From: Citrobacter amalonaticus
GTDB taxonomy: Bacteria; Pseudomonadota; Gammaproteobacteria; Enterobacterales; Enterobacteriaceae
Assembly (NCBI RefSeq): GCF_001559075.2
Contig: NZ_CP014015.2
Span: 4,030,001-4,094,000 of the forward strand
DNA length: 64,000 nt
Reading direction: 5' to 3'
Shown here piece by piece: positions 50,358 through 60,241 of this stretch. Both the position numbers and the translations under genes were made by a program. Position 1 is the first letter of the stretch. Every line of letters begins with the position of its first letter. A model generated the notes under the pieces. That model did no database searches and was not told where the DNA came from. It worked only from the letters and a program-made list of their open reading frames with translations.

Positions 50358-51716
50358 ATGAGTAACGTCATTGCTTCACTTGAAAAGGTACTCCTTCCTT
50401 TTGCTGTCAAAATAGGAAAGCAGCCACACGTTAATGCAATCAAAAACGGTTTTATTCGTTTAATGCCATTAACCCTCGCGGGGGCTATGTTTGTATTAAT
50501 CAATAACGTTTTCCTGAGCTTTGGGGAGGGGTCGTTTTTTTATTCCCTCGGTATTCGGCTGGATGCGTCAACCATTGAAAACCTCAATAGTCTGAAAGGC
50601 ATCGGCGGAAACGTCTATAACGGTACGCTGGGTATTATGTCTCTGATGGCGCCATTCTTTATCGGTATGGCGCTGGCGGAAGAGCGCAAAGTCGACGCCC
50701 TGGCGGCCGGCCTGTTATCGGTTGCGGCCTTTATGACCGTCACGCCTTACAGCGTGGGCGAAGCCTATGCGGTTGGGGCGAACTGGTTGGGCGGTGCGAA
50801 TATCATTTCCGGTATTATTATCGGTCTGGTGGTCGCGGAAATGTTTACCTTTATTGTCCATCGCAACTGGGTCATTAAATTACCCGATAGCGTACCGGCA
50901 TCCGTCTCCCGTTCATTCTCCGCATTGATTCCGGGCTTTATTATCCTTTCCATTATGGGGATCATCGCCTGGGCGCTGACGACGTGGGGAACTAACTTCC
51001 ACCAGATCATTATGGACACCATCTCTACACCGCTGGCTTCGCTGGGCAGTGTGGTTGGTTGGGCGTACGTGCTCTTTGTTCCGCTGCTGTGGTTCTTCGG
51101 TATCCACGGTTCCCTGGCGCTGACGGCGCTCGACAGCGGTATCATGACGCCATGGGCGCTGGAAAACATCGCTATCTATCAGCAGTACGGTTCAGTGGAT
51201 GCCGCGCTGGCCGCCGGTAAGACGTTCCACGTCTGGGCGAAGCCGATGCTCGACTCCTTTATCTTCCTCGGCGGCAGCGGTGCCACGCTGGGTCTGATCC
51301 TTGCCATCTTTATCGCCTCTCGCCGTGCGGATTATCGTCAGGTGGCGAAACTGGCTCTGCCATCAGGTATCTTCCAGATTAACGAACCGATTCTGTTTGG
51401 TCTGCCGATCATCATGAACCCGGTAATGTTCATCCCGTTCATTCTGGTACAGCCGATTCTGGCTGCGATTACGCTGATAGCGTATTACCTGGGTATTATC
51501 CCACCCATTACTAACATTGCGCCGTGGACCATGCCAACCGGGCTGGGGGCGTTCTTTAACACCAACGGGAGCGTTGCGGCTCTGCTGGTCGCCTTGTTCA
51601 ACTTAGGGATTGCGACGCTGATTTACCTGCCGTTCGTGGTGGTTGCGAACAAAGCGCAAAACGCAATCGACAAGGAAGAGAGCGAAGAAGATATCGCTAA
51701 CGCACTGAAATTTTAA
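50358..51716 (+). CDS. chbC: ChbC, chitobiose PTS enzyme IIC permease
   Basis: 452 residues, as in E. coli. About ten hydrophobic segments form the EIIC membrane domain of the lactose/cellobiose family, including IPGFIILSIMGIIAWALTT and the sugar-binding loop GIFQINEPILFGLPIIMNP. It imports and phosphorylates N,N'-diacetylchitobiose. The leader contains the ChiX site. Confidence 0.97.
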   Translation: MSNVIASLEKVLLPFAVKIGKQPHVNAIKNGFIRLMPLTLAGAMFVLINNVFLSFGEGSFFYSLGIRLDASTIENLNSLKGIGGNVYNGTLGIMSLMAPFFIGMALAEERKVDALAAGLLSVAAFMTVTPYSVGEAYAVGANWLGGANIISGIIIGLVVAEMFTFIVHRNWVIKLPDSVPASVSRSFSALIPGFIILSIMGIIAWALTTWGTNFHQIIMDTISTPLASLGSVVGWAYVLFVPLLWFFGIHGSLALTALDSGIMTPWALENIAIYQQYGSVDAALAAGKTFHVWAKPMLDSFIFLGGSGATLGLILAIFIASRRADYRQVAKLALPSGIFQINEPILFGLPIIMNPVMFIPFILVQPILAAITLIAYYLGIIPPITNIAPWTMPTGLGAFFNTNGSVAALLVALFNLGIATLIYLPFVVVANKAQNAIDKEESEEDIANALKF

Positions 51717-51768
51717 GTTTAACCCGGCATGTGGCGACGCATGCCGGGCCGTCAAAGAGGAATGATTT

Positions 51769-52116
51769 ATGATGGATCTCGAGAATATTACTGATACCCA
51801 GACCGAAGCCGAAGAGCTCGAAGAAGTGGTGATGGGGCTTATCATCAACTCCGGACAGGCGCGCAGCTTGGCCTACGCGGCCTTAAAACAGGCGAAGCAG
51901 GGCGACTTCGACGCCGCGAAAACGATGATGGAGCAGTCGCGCATGGCGCTAAACGAAGCGCATCTGGTGCAGACGAAACTGATTGAAGGCGATCAGGGCG
52001 AAGGTAAAATGAAAGTCAGTCTGGTTCTGGTTCACGCACAGGATCACCTGATGACGTCAATGCTGGCACGCGAGCTGGTGACAGAGTTGATTGAGCTTCA
52101 CGAGAAGTTGAAATAG
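51769..52116 (+). CDS. chbA: ChbA, chitobiose PTS enzyme IIA
   Basis: 115 residues. Three-helix EIIA of the lactose family; the phospho-accepting histidine is H89 in LVLVHAQDHLMT. Asp92 neighbours it, as in the family. It takes phosphate from HPr and passes it to ChbB. 52 bp after chbC and 10 bp before chbR. Confidence 0.97.
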   Translation: MMDLENITDTQTEAEELEEVVMGLIINSGQARSLAYAALKQAKQGDFDAAKTMMEQSRMALNEAHLVQTKLIEGDQGEGKMKVSLVLVHAQDHLMTSMLARELVTELIELHEKLK

Positions 52117-52126
52117 TAAGGAGTTG

Positions 52127-52969
52127 ATGATGCAACACCAGGCTACCGCACCGGAAATCACCATTGCCCGTGAACAACAGTTGTTTAACGGTAAAAATTT
52201 CCATGTCTTTATCTACAACAAGACGGAGAGCGCCTGCGGTCTGCATCAGCACGATTACTATGAGTTTACGCTGGTGCTCACGGGTCGCTATTACCAGGAG
52301 ATCAACGGTAAACGTGTGCTGCTGGAACGGGGTGACTTTGTGTTTGTTCCGCTCGGTTCGCACCATCAGAGCTTCTACGAGTTCGGCTCGACGCGTATTC
52401 TTAACGTTGGCATCAGTAAACGTTTTTTTGAACAGCACTACAGCCCGCTCATGCCGTTCTGTTTCGTGGCATCGCAGGTCTATCGCACCAACAGCGCATT
52501 TTTAACCTACGTCGAGACGGTTATCGCCTCGCTCAACTTTCGTGATACCGGGCTGGAAGAGTTTGTCGAAGTGGTCACCTTCTACATTATCAACCGCCTG
52601 CGCCATTATCGTGAAGAACAGGTTCTTGATGATATTCCGCAGTGGCTGAAAGCCACCGTGGAAACCATGCACAATAAAGCGCAGTTTGGCGAAAATGCTC
52701 TGGAAAATATGGTTTTTCTGTCCGCAAAGTCCCAGGAATACCTGACGCGAGCGACCCAGCGTTATTACAGCAAAACGCCGATGCAATTAATTAATGAAAT
52801 TCGCATCAACTTTGCCAAGAAACAGCTGGAGATGACTAACTACTCCGTAACAGATATTGCGTATGAAGCGGGATACAGTAGTCCAAGTCTGTTTATTAAG
52901 ACGTTTAAAAAAATGACGTCATTTACGCCTAATAGCTACAGAAAAAAACTCACGCAATATAATCAGTAA
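52127..52969 (+). CDS. chbR: ChbR, AraC-family dual regulator of the chb operon
   Basis: 280 residues; start at 52127 gives the E. coli length, although the next ATG (52130) has better spacing from AAGGAG. The N-terminal cupin part has LHQHDYYEFTLVLTGRYYQE. The C-terminal DNA-binding part includes SQEYLTRATQRYYSKTPMQL and VTDIAYEAGYSSPSLFIKTF. ChbR represses chb without sugar and activates it with the ChbG product and CRP. Confidence 0.96.
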   Translation: MMQHQATAPEITIAREQQLFNGKNFHVFIYNKTESACGLHQHDYYEFTLVLTGRYYQEINGKRVLLERGDFVFVPLGSHHQSFYEFGSTRILNVGISKRFFEQHYSPLMPFCFVASQVYRTNSAFLTYVETVIASLNFRDTGLEEFVEVVTFYIINRLRHYREEQVLDDIPQWLKATVETMHNKAQFGENALENMVFLSAKSQEYLTRATQRYYSKTPMQLINEIRINFAKKQLEMTNYSVTDIAYEAGYSSPSLFIKTFKKMTSFTPNSYRKKLTQYNQ

Positions 52970-53088
52970 TTATTTTACTCAACAACCAGGTTTACGCTTG
53001 CCCATTATTGACGCGGGACGTCTGTGTCATATCTGACAGAAGGGCAGAGCCTCATTCACGCCAGTGTTAAGCACTGAAGGGAGAAACG

Positions 53089-54444
53089 ATGAGCCAGAAA
53101 TTAAAAGTCGTCACCATTGGTGGCGGCAGCAGCTATACCCCAGAATTGCTGGAAGGATTTATTAAACGCTACCATGAGCTGCCGGTTTCCGAATTGTGGC
53201 TGGTTGACGTCGAAGGCGGCGAAGAGAAACTGGATATTATTTACCAGCTTTGCCAGCGGATGATCGAAAAAGCAGGCGTGCCGATGAAGGTGTTTAAAAC
53301 CCTGGATCGCCGTGAAGCGCTGAAAGATGCCGATTTCGTGACCACGCAGCTGCGCGTAGGACAGTTGAAAGCGCGTGAACTGGATGAGCGTATTCCGCTG
53401 AGCCATGGCTACCTGGGTCAGGAAACCAACGGTGCCGGTGGGCTGTTTAAAGGACTGCGCACGATCCCGGTGATTTTCGACATTATTAAAGATGTGGAAG
53501 AACTGTGTCCGAATGCCTGGGTGATCAACTTTACTAACCCGGCTGGCATGGTGACCGAAGCGGTCTATCGTCATACGAACTTCAAACGCTTTATTGGCGT
53601 GTGCAACATTCCGGTCGGGATGAAGATGTTCATCCACGATGTGCTGGCGCTGAAAGAGAGTGACGACCTGTCGATCGACCTGTTTGGCCTCAACCACATG
53701 GTGTTCATCAAAGATGTGATCGTTAATGGGCAGTCACGCTTTGCTGAGCTGTTGGACGGCGTGGCCTCGGGCCAGCTTAAAGCGTCCACGGTGAAAAACA
53801 TTTTCGATCTGCCGTTTAGCGAAGGGCTCATTCGTTCTCTGAATCTGCTGCCATGCTCGTATCTGCTGTACTACTTCAAGCAAAAAGAGATGCTGGCGAT
53901 TGAGATGGGTGAATACTACAAGGGCGGCGCGCGGGCCCAGGTGGTACAGAAGGTCGAGAAACAGCTGTTCGATCTGTATAAGAACCCGGAGCTGAACATC
54001 AAGCCGAAGGAGCTGGAGCAGCGCGGGGGCGCGTACTACTCTGACGCCGCCTGTGAAGTCATTAATGCGATTTTCAATGACAAGCAAACCGAGCATTACG
54101 TCAACATTCCGCATCACGGCCACGTCGATAACATTCCGGCCGACTGGGCGGTCGAGATGACCTGTACGTTGGGTCGCGATGGGGCAACGCCGACGCCGCG
54201 TATCACCCATTTTGACGAGAAAGTGTTGGGATTGATCTATACCATCAAAGGCTTTGAAGTCGCTGCCAGTAACGCGGCGCTGAGCGGTGAGTTTAACGAT
54301 GTTCTGTTAGCGCTGAATCTGAGTCCGCTGGTGCATTCGGATCACGACGCAGAAGGGCTGGCGCGTGAACTGATTCTGGCGCACGAAAAATGGTTGCCAA
54401 ACTTTGCCGGGTGCATTGCGAAGCTTAAAGACGCACAACACTAA
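53089..54444 (+). CDS. chbF: ChbF, GH4 6-phospho-chitobiose hydrolase
   Basis: 451 residues. The NAD-binding GH4 N-terminus is VVTIGGGSSYTPELLEGFI. Mn-binding residues are in FIGVCNIPVG and GLNHMVF. It needs NAD and Mn2+, as for the family, and splits the phosphorylated, deacetylated disaccharide. A 119-bp gap separates it from chbR. Continuous with chbG. Confidence 0.97.
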   Translation: MSQKLKVVTIGGGSSYTPELLEGFIKRYHELPVSELWLVDVEGGEEKLDIIYQLCQRMIEKAGVPMKVFKTLDRREALKDADFVTTQLRVGQLKARELDERIPLSHGYLGQETNGAGGLFKGLRTIPVIFDIIKDVEELCPNAWVINFTNPAGMVTEAVYRHTNFKRFIGVCNIPVGMKMFIHDVLALKESDDLSIDLFGLNHMVFIKDVIVNGQSRFAELLDGVASGQLKASTVKNIFDLPFSEGLIRSLNLLPCSYLLYYFKQKEMLAIEMGEYYKGGARAQVVQKVEKQLFDLYKNPELNIKPKELEQRGGAYYSDAACEVINAIFNDKQTEHYVNIPHHGHVDNIPADWAVEMTCTLGRDGATPTPRITHFDEKVLGLIYTIKGFEVAASNAALSGEFNDVLLALNLSPLVHSDHDAEGLARELILAHEKWLPNFAGCIAKLKDAQH

Positions 54445-54455
54445 AGAGGTCGGCT

Positions 54456-55214
54456 ATGGAACGCTTATTGATTGTAAACGCGGATGATTTTGGTCTGAGC
54501 AAAGGGCAAAACTACGGCATCGTGGAGGCCTGTCGTCACGGCGTGGTGACCTCGACTACGGCGATGGTGAACGGTGATGCCATTGAGCATGCGGTCACCT
54601 TAAGCCGCGATCTGCCGACACTGGCGGTAGGGATGCACTTTGTTCTGACGTTGGGAAAACCACTGACCGAGATGCCGGGATTAACCCGTGAAGGGCGTCT
54701 GGGAAAATGGATCTGGCAGATGGCAGAGGAAGATACGCTGCCGCTGGACGAAATCGCCCGTGAGCTTGCCAGTCAGTACCAGCGTTTCATCGACCTGTTC
54801 GGGCGGGAGCCGACGCATCTGGATAGCCATCACCATGTGCATATGTTCCCGCAGATCTTCCCCCTTGTCGCACGTTTTGCCGCAGAGCGTAATATTGCGC
54901 TGCGTATTGATCGTCAGCCGGTGTTCAGGACCGGCGATCTCCCGGCGACGCTGCGTAGCTCGCAAGGGTTCAGCAGTGAGTTTTACGGGGAAGCGATTTC
55001 TGAATCGTTGTTCCTGCAGGCACTCGAGGCATCAGCAAAACGTGGAGAATCCTCACTGGAAGTAATGTGTCACCCGGCGTTTATCGACAGTATCATCCGT
55101 CAGAGCGCCTATTGTTACCCCCGCTTGACTGAACTGGACGTGCTGACGTCGGCATCGCTCAAGTATGCGATTGCAGAGCGTGGCTACCGTCTGGGCAGTT
55201 TTCTTGATGTCTGA
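54456..55214 (+). CDS. chbG: ChbG, chitooligosaccharide deacetylase (YdjC family)
   Basis: 252 residues. Conserved metal-binding residues are in LIVNADDFGLSKG at the start and LDSHHHVHMFPQIFP near residue 125. It removes one acetyl group from chitobiose 6-phosphate, making the true inducer and the ChbF substrate. 11 bp after chbF. A terminator follows at once. Confidence 0.96.
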   Translation: MERLLIVNADDFGLSKGQNYGIVEACRHGVVTSTTAMVNGDAIEHAVTLSRDLPTLAVGMHFVLTLGKPLTEMPGLTREGRLGKWIWQMAEEDTLPLDEIARELASQYQRFIDLFGREPTHLDSHHHVHMFPQIFPLVARFAAERNIALRIDRQPVFRTGDLPATLRSSQGFSSEFYGEAISESLFLQALEASAKRGESSLEVMCHPAFIDSIIRQSAYCYPRLTELDVLTSASLKYAIAERGYRLGSFLDV

Positions 55215-55225
55215 CTCCTGAGTTT

Positions 55226-55252
55226 GCGGCGCGTGGTGCGCCGCTTTTTTTG
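55226..55252 (+). terminator. chb operon terminator
   Basis: GCGGCGC pairs with GCGCCGC and is followed by seven T, 12 bp after chbG. Confidence 0.92.
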
Positions 55253-55265
55253 CCTGCGATTTGCC

Positions 55266-57524
55266 TCAGGCCGGTATGGCCGGGATTTTAGCCGTTCTCG
55301 ACCAGACGCGGTGGGCTGCCATCTGCGTAAACAGTTCATCCATAAAACGGCTATCCGCGTCACCACCTTCTACAACGCCTTCCTCACCCTGACTGTCGAT
55401 GTGAAGTCGCGCTTTAAAGCGCCGGGCTTCACCTGCGAGAGCGATGGGTTTGAGATGCTTATACGCTTCCAGCAGGTAATATTGTGCATCGCCGTTGTCC
55501 TCGATATCGGCAATATCACCGCACGGTACAATAACGGCATCTACGGTGAGAGACGGCGCACCGGCAAAAGTGGCGGCGATGGTCAGTCGTGAACCGTCAT
55601 CGGCAATAACGTCCCCCATCCGTGAATAGAGCAGTTTTGCATGAACGCCTTTCGCCTGAAGTGCCTGCAAAATGGACATCAGATCGGCTGATTTGACCTT
55701 GCCGTTGAGTAAAATCCCGACAACGCGGCCTTTAATATCGCCGTCCGGCACGGCATACAGACTGAGCGAAGGATCTTTCTTCAGTCCGCTCACCTCTGGT
55801 GGCGGTGCAATTTGTGTCTGTTCATCGCTTAACGCAATACCCAGATTTTTCCCGACCGCCTGCGCGAGGTTAATGTCGATATGCGCCAGTTGGTCGACCA
55901 CCCGTTCACGGATCCAGGTACGAACGACCTTACTCAACTCAAAGCTGAAGGCATCGACGATATGCAACTGCTCGACTGGCGTCTGGCTTGACCAGAACAG
56001 ACGCGGATGAGCGTAGTATTCGCCAAATGAGGGACTACGTTCGCGGATCTTGTCGCCTTCGATGCGTTCCTGATATGACTCAAAGCCGCCGCGTTTCGGC
56101 CCCGGCGGCGTTTCACGTGGCCAGTTGTCATTGATGGAATTGGGTTCATAGTTAGCCGGGTTGGTGTCGATACTCATCCGATGCATCCCGTCACGCTGGA
56201 AGTTGTGATACGGGCAGGTCGGACGGTTGATCGGAATTTCATGGAAATTGGCTCCCCCCAGACGGCTAATCTGCGTATCGGTATAGGAGAACAAACGGCC
56301 CTGCAACAGCGGATCGTTTGTGAAATCTATGCCAGGGACGATATGGCCGGGATGGAAGGCGACCTGTTCGTTTTCGGCGAAGAAATTATCGGGATTGCGG
56401 TTCAGTACCATTTTACCGACGCGCTGAACCGGAACCAGCGCTTCGGGGATCAGCTTGGTGGGATCCAGTAAGTCAAAATCGAATTTCAACTCGTCCTCTT
56501 CCGGGATCAGTTGCAGTCCCAGCTCATATTCCGGGAAATCACCGGCTTCAATGGCTTCCCACAATTCCCGGCGATGGAAGTCCGGGTCGCGACCGGTCAG
56601 CTTCTGCGCTTCATCCCATACCAGTGAGGCTTTACCTGCCAGAGGTTTCCAGTGAAAACGAACGAAGGTGGCTTTGCCCGCCGCATTGATCAGGCGAAAA
56701 GTGTGAATCCCAAAGCCTTCCATCGTGCGATAACTGCGTGGAATGCCGCGATCGGACATCGCCCACATGACGTTATGCAGGGTTTCGGGCTGTAACGACA
56801 CGTAATCCCAGAAGGTGTCATGTGCGCTTTGCCCCTGGGGGATTGCCCAGTGCGGTTCCGGTTTCACTGCGTGGACGAAATCAGGAAACTTGTGCGCATC
56901 CTGAATAAAAAAGACAGGGGTATTATTGCCGACCAGGTCAAAAATCCCTTCTTCAGTGTAAAACTTGGTGGCAAAACCACGGATATCACGCACCGTATCC
57001 GCTGAGCCTGCGCCGCCCTGAACAGTGGAAAAACGCACGAAGATCGGGGTGATTTTATCCGGATCGGAGAGAAAGTCGGCTTTAGTGATGTCGCCAAGGT
57101 TTTTGTAGGGCTGGAAGTAACCGTGCGCAGCCGAGCCGCGCGCATGGACGATCCTCTCGGGAATGCGCTCATGGTCAAAATGGGTGATTTTTTCGCGCAA
57201 GATAAAATCTTCAAGCAGCGTAGGACCACGGTGTCCGGCGCGCAGTGAATTCTGGTCGTCGGCAATGCGTACCCCCTGATTGGTGGTGAGGGCGTAATTC
57301 TCGCTGCCTGTGCGGACGTTCTCCAGTTCGCTCAGCTTTTTATTGCCAGTATCCGGGGCTTTCAGACTGCCGGGCGCCGTGGGGTGCATGCCGGGAGGCG
57401 TCGGTTCAGGAACAGGACGATACGAGTCGTCGTCAGGCGCCAGAGAGTCCAGGCCCGGTTTTGCTTCGCGCGGATCGTGTACCGGTGATTGATGTGGGTG
57501 GGGATTTTTCTCGTTATGCGACAT
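55266..57524 (-). CDS. katE: KatE, catalase HPII
   Basis: 752 residues from the ATG at 57524 (MSHNEKN), matching E. coli. A longer start at 57539 lacks a ribosome site. The N-terminal arm is disordered and Pro-rich. The haem pocket has H127 in IVHARGSAAHGYF. The C-terminal flavodoxin-like domain (LKPIALAGEARR) is that of large-subunit monofunctional catalases. It decomposes hydrogen peroxide in the stationary phase under RpoS. Confidence 0.97.
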   Translation of the reverse strand: MSHNEKNPHPHQSPVHDPREAKPGLDSLAPDDDSYRPVPEPTPPGMHPTAPGSLKAPDTGNKKLSELENVRTGSENYALTTNQGVRIADDQNSLRAGHRGPTLLEDFILREKITHFDHERIPERIVHARGSAAHGYFQPYKNLGDITKADFLSDPDKITPIFVRFSTVQGGAGSADTVRDIRGFATKFYTEEGIFDLVGNNTPVFFIQDAHKFPDFVHAVKPEPHWAIPQGQSAHDTFWDYVSLQPETLHNVMWAMSDRGIPRSYRTMEGFGIHTFRLINAAGKATFVRFHWKPLAGKASLVWDEAQKLTGRDPDFHRRELWEAIEAGDFPEYELGLQLIPEEDELKFDFDLLDPTKLIPEALVPVQRVGKMVLNRNPDNFFAENEQVAFHPGHIVPGIDFTNDPLLQGRLFSYTDTQISRLGGANFHEIPINRPTCPYHNFQRDGMHRMSIDTNPANYEPNSINDNWPRETPPGPKRGGFESYQERIEGDKIRERSPSFGEYYAHPRLFWSSQTPVEQLHIVDAFSFELSKVVRTWIRERVVDQLAHIDINLAQAVGKNLGIALSDEQTQIAPPPEVSGLKKDPSLSLYAVPDGDIKGRVVGILLNGKVKSADLMSILQALQAKGVHAKLLYSRMGDVIADDGSRLTIAATFAGAPSLTVDAVIVPCGDIADIEDNGDAQYYLLEAYKHLKPIALAGEARRFKARLHIDSQGEEGVVEGGDADSRFMDELFTQMAAHRVWSRTAKIPAIPA

Positions 57525-57737
57525 TGAACTCGTCTCCATTTTTCATTGCTGAAAGGGTCGTTGTTTTTGTCAAAAAACCCCCTAACTATAGTCCACTCGT
57601 GTGATCCCGCCGGGCAGAACGCGGATGACAACGTGGGTTGACAGGGGAAAGAGCACGCCCGGAGCAGGACGGGCGGGGGTATAATCGGCTAAGATAGTTC
57701 TTTTCTGATTTTTGAATTTGTCTTAGTGAAGCTATTA

Positions 57738-57980
57738 ATGATGAAACCTCTTCGCCAACAAAATCGTCCGGTTATTAGCTATGTTCCGCGTGTTGAACCT
57801 GCGCCGCCCGAACATGCGATAAAAATGGACGCGTTTCGTGACGTGTGGATATTGCGCGGGAAGTATGTCGCGTTTGTCTTAATGGGGGAGTCGTTCCAGC
57901 GATCGCCGACGTTCAGCGAGGCGGAATCAGCCCAGCGCTGGGCAAATCAGGTCCGTCAGGAAAACGAAATAGCGGATTAA
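57738..57980 (+). CDS. cedA: CedA, cell division activator
   Basis: 80 residues from the ATG at 57738 (MMKPLRQQNRPVISYVPRVE), equal to E. coli CedA; the GTG at 57726 is an alternative. Basic N-terminal tail followed by a compact strand-rich fold (FRDVWILRGKYVAFVLMGES, AQRWANQVRQ). It counters DnaA over-initiation in E. coli and binds RNA polymerase and DNA. Divergent from katE. Confidence 0.93.
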   Translation: MMKPLRQQNRPVISYVPRVEPAPPEHAIKMDAFRDVWILRGKYVAFVLMGESFQRSPTFSEAESAQRWANQVRQENEIAD

Positions 57981-57988
57981 TTCCGGCA

Positions 57989-58016
57989 TAAAAAAACCGC
58001 CCCGAAGGGCGGTTTT
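57989..58016. terminator. Bidirectional terminator between cedA and tcyP
   Basis: AACCGCCC pairs with GGGCGGTT around CGAA, flanked by A and T runs, so it can act for both converging genes. Confidence 0.92.
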
Positions 58017-58031
58017 CTGTTTTGGGGACGC

Positions 58032-59423
58032 TTAGTGATGCGCCAGTTCGGCGTCGTCTTCACTGTCCAGAATGGTTTTATCGGTTTGCTTCAGCCACTG
58101 GCTGGTCAGCGTACCGGCAGTCATCGACCCGCTGACGTTCAGCGCGGTGCGGCCCATGTCAATCAGTGGCTCAACGGAGATGAGCAGCGCCACCAGCGTG
58201 ACAGGCAGCCCCATCGCGGGCAGTACGATCAGCGCGGCGAACGTGGCACCGCCACCGACACCGGCCACCCCGGCGGAGCTGACGGTCACAATGCCGACCA
58301 GCGTCGCAATCCACACCGGATCCAGCGGGTTAATACCGACCGTCGGCGCCACCATCACGGCCAGCATGGCCGGATACAAACCGGCACAGCCATTCTGACC
58401 AATTGTCGCACCAAAGGAGGCCGCGAAGCTGGCGATAGATTCCGGCACGCCCAGACGACGGGTTTGCGCTTCCACGTTCAGCGGGATAGAGGCGGCGCTG
58501 GAACGGCTGGTAAACGCGAAGGTCAGAACCGGCCACACTTTGCGGAAGTACTTGAGCGGGCTCACGCCGTTCACGCCCAACAGTACGCCGTGGACCACGA
58601 ACATAATGCCCAGACCGAGATACGAGGCGATGACAAAGTTACCCAGCTTAATGATGTCCTGCAGGTTGGAACCCGCCACCACTTTGGTCATCAGCGCCAG
58701 TACGCCGTAAGGCGTTAACTGCATGACCAGGCGGACCAGTTTCATCACCCAGCTTTGCAGGGTGTCGATAGCCGTCAGCACGCGCTCGCCTTTCGGCGCG
58801 TCATCTTTCAGCAGTTTCAGCGCGGCGACACCGAGGAAGGCGGCAAAAATGACCACGCTGATAATGGACGTCGGGTTCGCGCCGGTCAGATCGGCAAACG
58901 GGTTTTTCGGTACAAATGAGAGCACCAGCTGTGGGACGCTGAGATCGGCCACTTTACCGACATAGTTGGTTTCAATGGCATTCAGTCGCGCCGTTTCAGC
59001 ACCGCCCTGAACCAGACCTTCAGCGGTCAGGCCAAACAGATTGGTCACCAGCACACCGACCAGTGCGGCAATCAATGTGGTAAACAGCAGGGTTCCGATG
59101 GTCAGGAAGCTGATTTTCCCCAACTGCGAGGCGTTATGCAGGCGGGCAACTGCACTCAGAATTGAGGCAAATACCAGCGGCATGACGATCATTTGCAGCA
59201 GTTGAACATAACCGTTGCCGACGATGTTGAACCACTGGACGGAATCTTTCAGCACCTGGCTGTCAGAGCCATAAATGGTGTGCAGCGCAAGGCCAAAGAC
59301 CACACCCATGACCAGACCGACCAGCACTTTCTTTGCCAGACTCCACTGTTTATGACGGGCTTGCGCCAGCACAAACAGCAGAATGACGAACACCACAATG
59401 TTCGCGATTAATGGAAAATTCAT
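58032..59423 (-). CDS. tcyP: TcyP (YdjN), L-cystine:cation symporter
   Basis: 463 residues, as in E. coli YdjN. About eight membrane segments plus two hairpin loops of the DAACS family. The SSAASIPLNVE motif (TSRSSAASIPLN) and the late FGATIGQNGCAGLYPAML fit. It imports cystine under CysB control when sulfur is limiting. Divergent region to ydjM is 132 bp on the same strand. Confidence 0.94.
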   Translation of the reverse strand: MNFPLIANIVVFVILLFVLAQARHKQWSLAKKVLVGLVMGVVFGLALHTIYGSDSQVLKDSVQWFNIVGNGYVQLLQMIVMPLVFASILSAVARLHNASQLGKISFLTIGTLLFTTLIAALVGVLVTNLFGLTAEGLVQGGAETARLNAIETNYVGKVADLSVPQLVLSFVPKNPFADLTGANPTSIISVVIFAAFLGVAALKLLKDDAPKGERVLTAIDTLQSWVMKLVRLVMQLTPYGVLALMTKVVAGSNLQDIIKLGNFVIASYLGLGIMFVVHGVLLGVNGVSPLKYFRKVWPVLTFAFTSRSSAASIPLNVEAQTRRLGVPESIASFAASFGATIGQNGCAGLYPAMLAVMVAPTVGINPLDPVWIATLVGIVTVSSAGVAGVGGGATFAALIVLPAMGLPVTLVALLISVEPLIDMGRTALNVSGSMTAGTLTSQWLKQTDKTILDSEDDAELAHH

Positions 59424-59555
59424 CCCCGTTCTCCTGATTTTATTATTCGTCCCGCTGTGTCACAGCGATCCTGTTGCCGCAAGGTTAGCAGAACTGTGAC
59501 CTGGCTCTTATATTCAAATGGAATTGTTTATGCCAAAAACGATAATTCCGCTGCT

Positions 59556-60146
59556 TTACTGGTCGATTTGATGCTTTATAAAGCGATTGAACTGCCATTG
59601 CAGCGTATTAATCATATCGGATGACCAGCGAACTGCACTGTTCTGGGGCAAGGTTTGTGGCATCCATACCGCCCAGGCAAACAGCGCCATGCAGAGAAAC
59701 CGCTCCAGTTGATTGCCTTTCTGCGGGACCAGTATCGGCAGACGAAAGCGCCAGCGGCAAGGCCAGAGTAGGGGAACGCCCGCTGGCGTCAGCATATCGG
59801 CGGCAATATGGCTCAGATAGCCTATCACCATACCCTGCAAGGCATCGGCGGGGATAACCCAGCTCTCCGGTACTTTCAGGTAGAACGTGGCCAGCAGCGC
59901 AAAGACGGCCAGCAGACTGTGAGTGAATCCGCGATGGCCGAACGCACGGGCGATCGGTTTCGAAATCCATTTTAGTCGCTGACCGAGAAATGACTTTGGG
60001 TGATCAATGTCCGGTAACAGACAGGTCAGGATGGCGGAAGGAACAATATGCCACCAGTCACCCTGCGCGAGCACGGGCGTGAGTTCCGCGTTTTTAGCAA
60101 ACACCGCGCAGGCAATGGAAAAGAGGAGGTGACCTTCCGCCGTCAT
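59556..60146 (-). CDS. ydjM: YdjM, SOS-induced DUF457 membrane protein
   Basis: 196 residues, as in E. coli YdjM. The conserved LLPDIDHPKSFLGQR and HRGFTHSLLAVFAL segments carry Asp/His motifs of the membrane-bound metal hydrolase-like DUF457 family. Four membrane helices follow. E. coli ydjM is in the LexA regulon. A perfect LexA box lies 17 bp upstream. Function is unknown. Confidence 0.93.
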   Translation of the reverse strand: MTAEGHLLFSIACAVFAKNAELTPVLAQGDWWHIVPSAILTCLLPDIDHPKSFLGQRLKWISKPIARAFGHRGFTHSLLAVFALLATFYLKVPESWVIPADALQGMVIGYLSHIAADMLTPAGVPLLWPCRWRFRLPILVPQKGNQLERFLCMALFAWAVWMPQTLPQNSAVRWSSDMINTLQWQFNRFIKHQIDQ

Positions 60147-60162
60147 GATAAAACCTGATAAA

Positions 60163-60178
60163 CTGTGAATTCGTACAG
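60163..60178. promoter_or_regulatory. LexA operator of ydjM
   Basis: CTGTGAATTCGTACAG is an exact CTGT-N8-ACAG match just before the ydjM start. A second degenerate half-site (TACAG, 60192-60196) lies upstream. Confidence 0.85.
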
Positions 60179-60241
60179 TATAGGATTTTTATACAGTGGG
60201 CGGAAGTGGTGACGTTGTAACTCTTTGTCAATAATGCGCGT

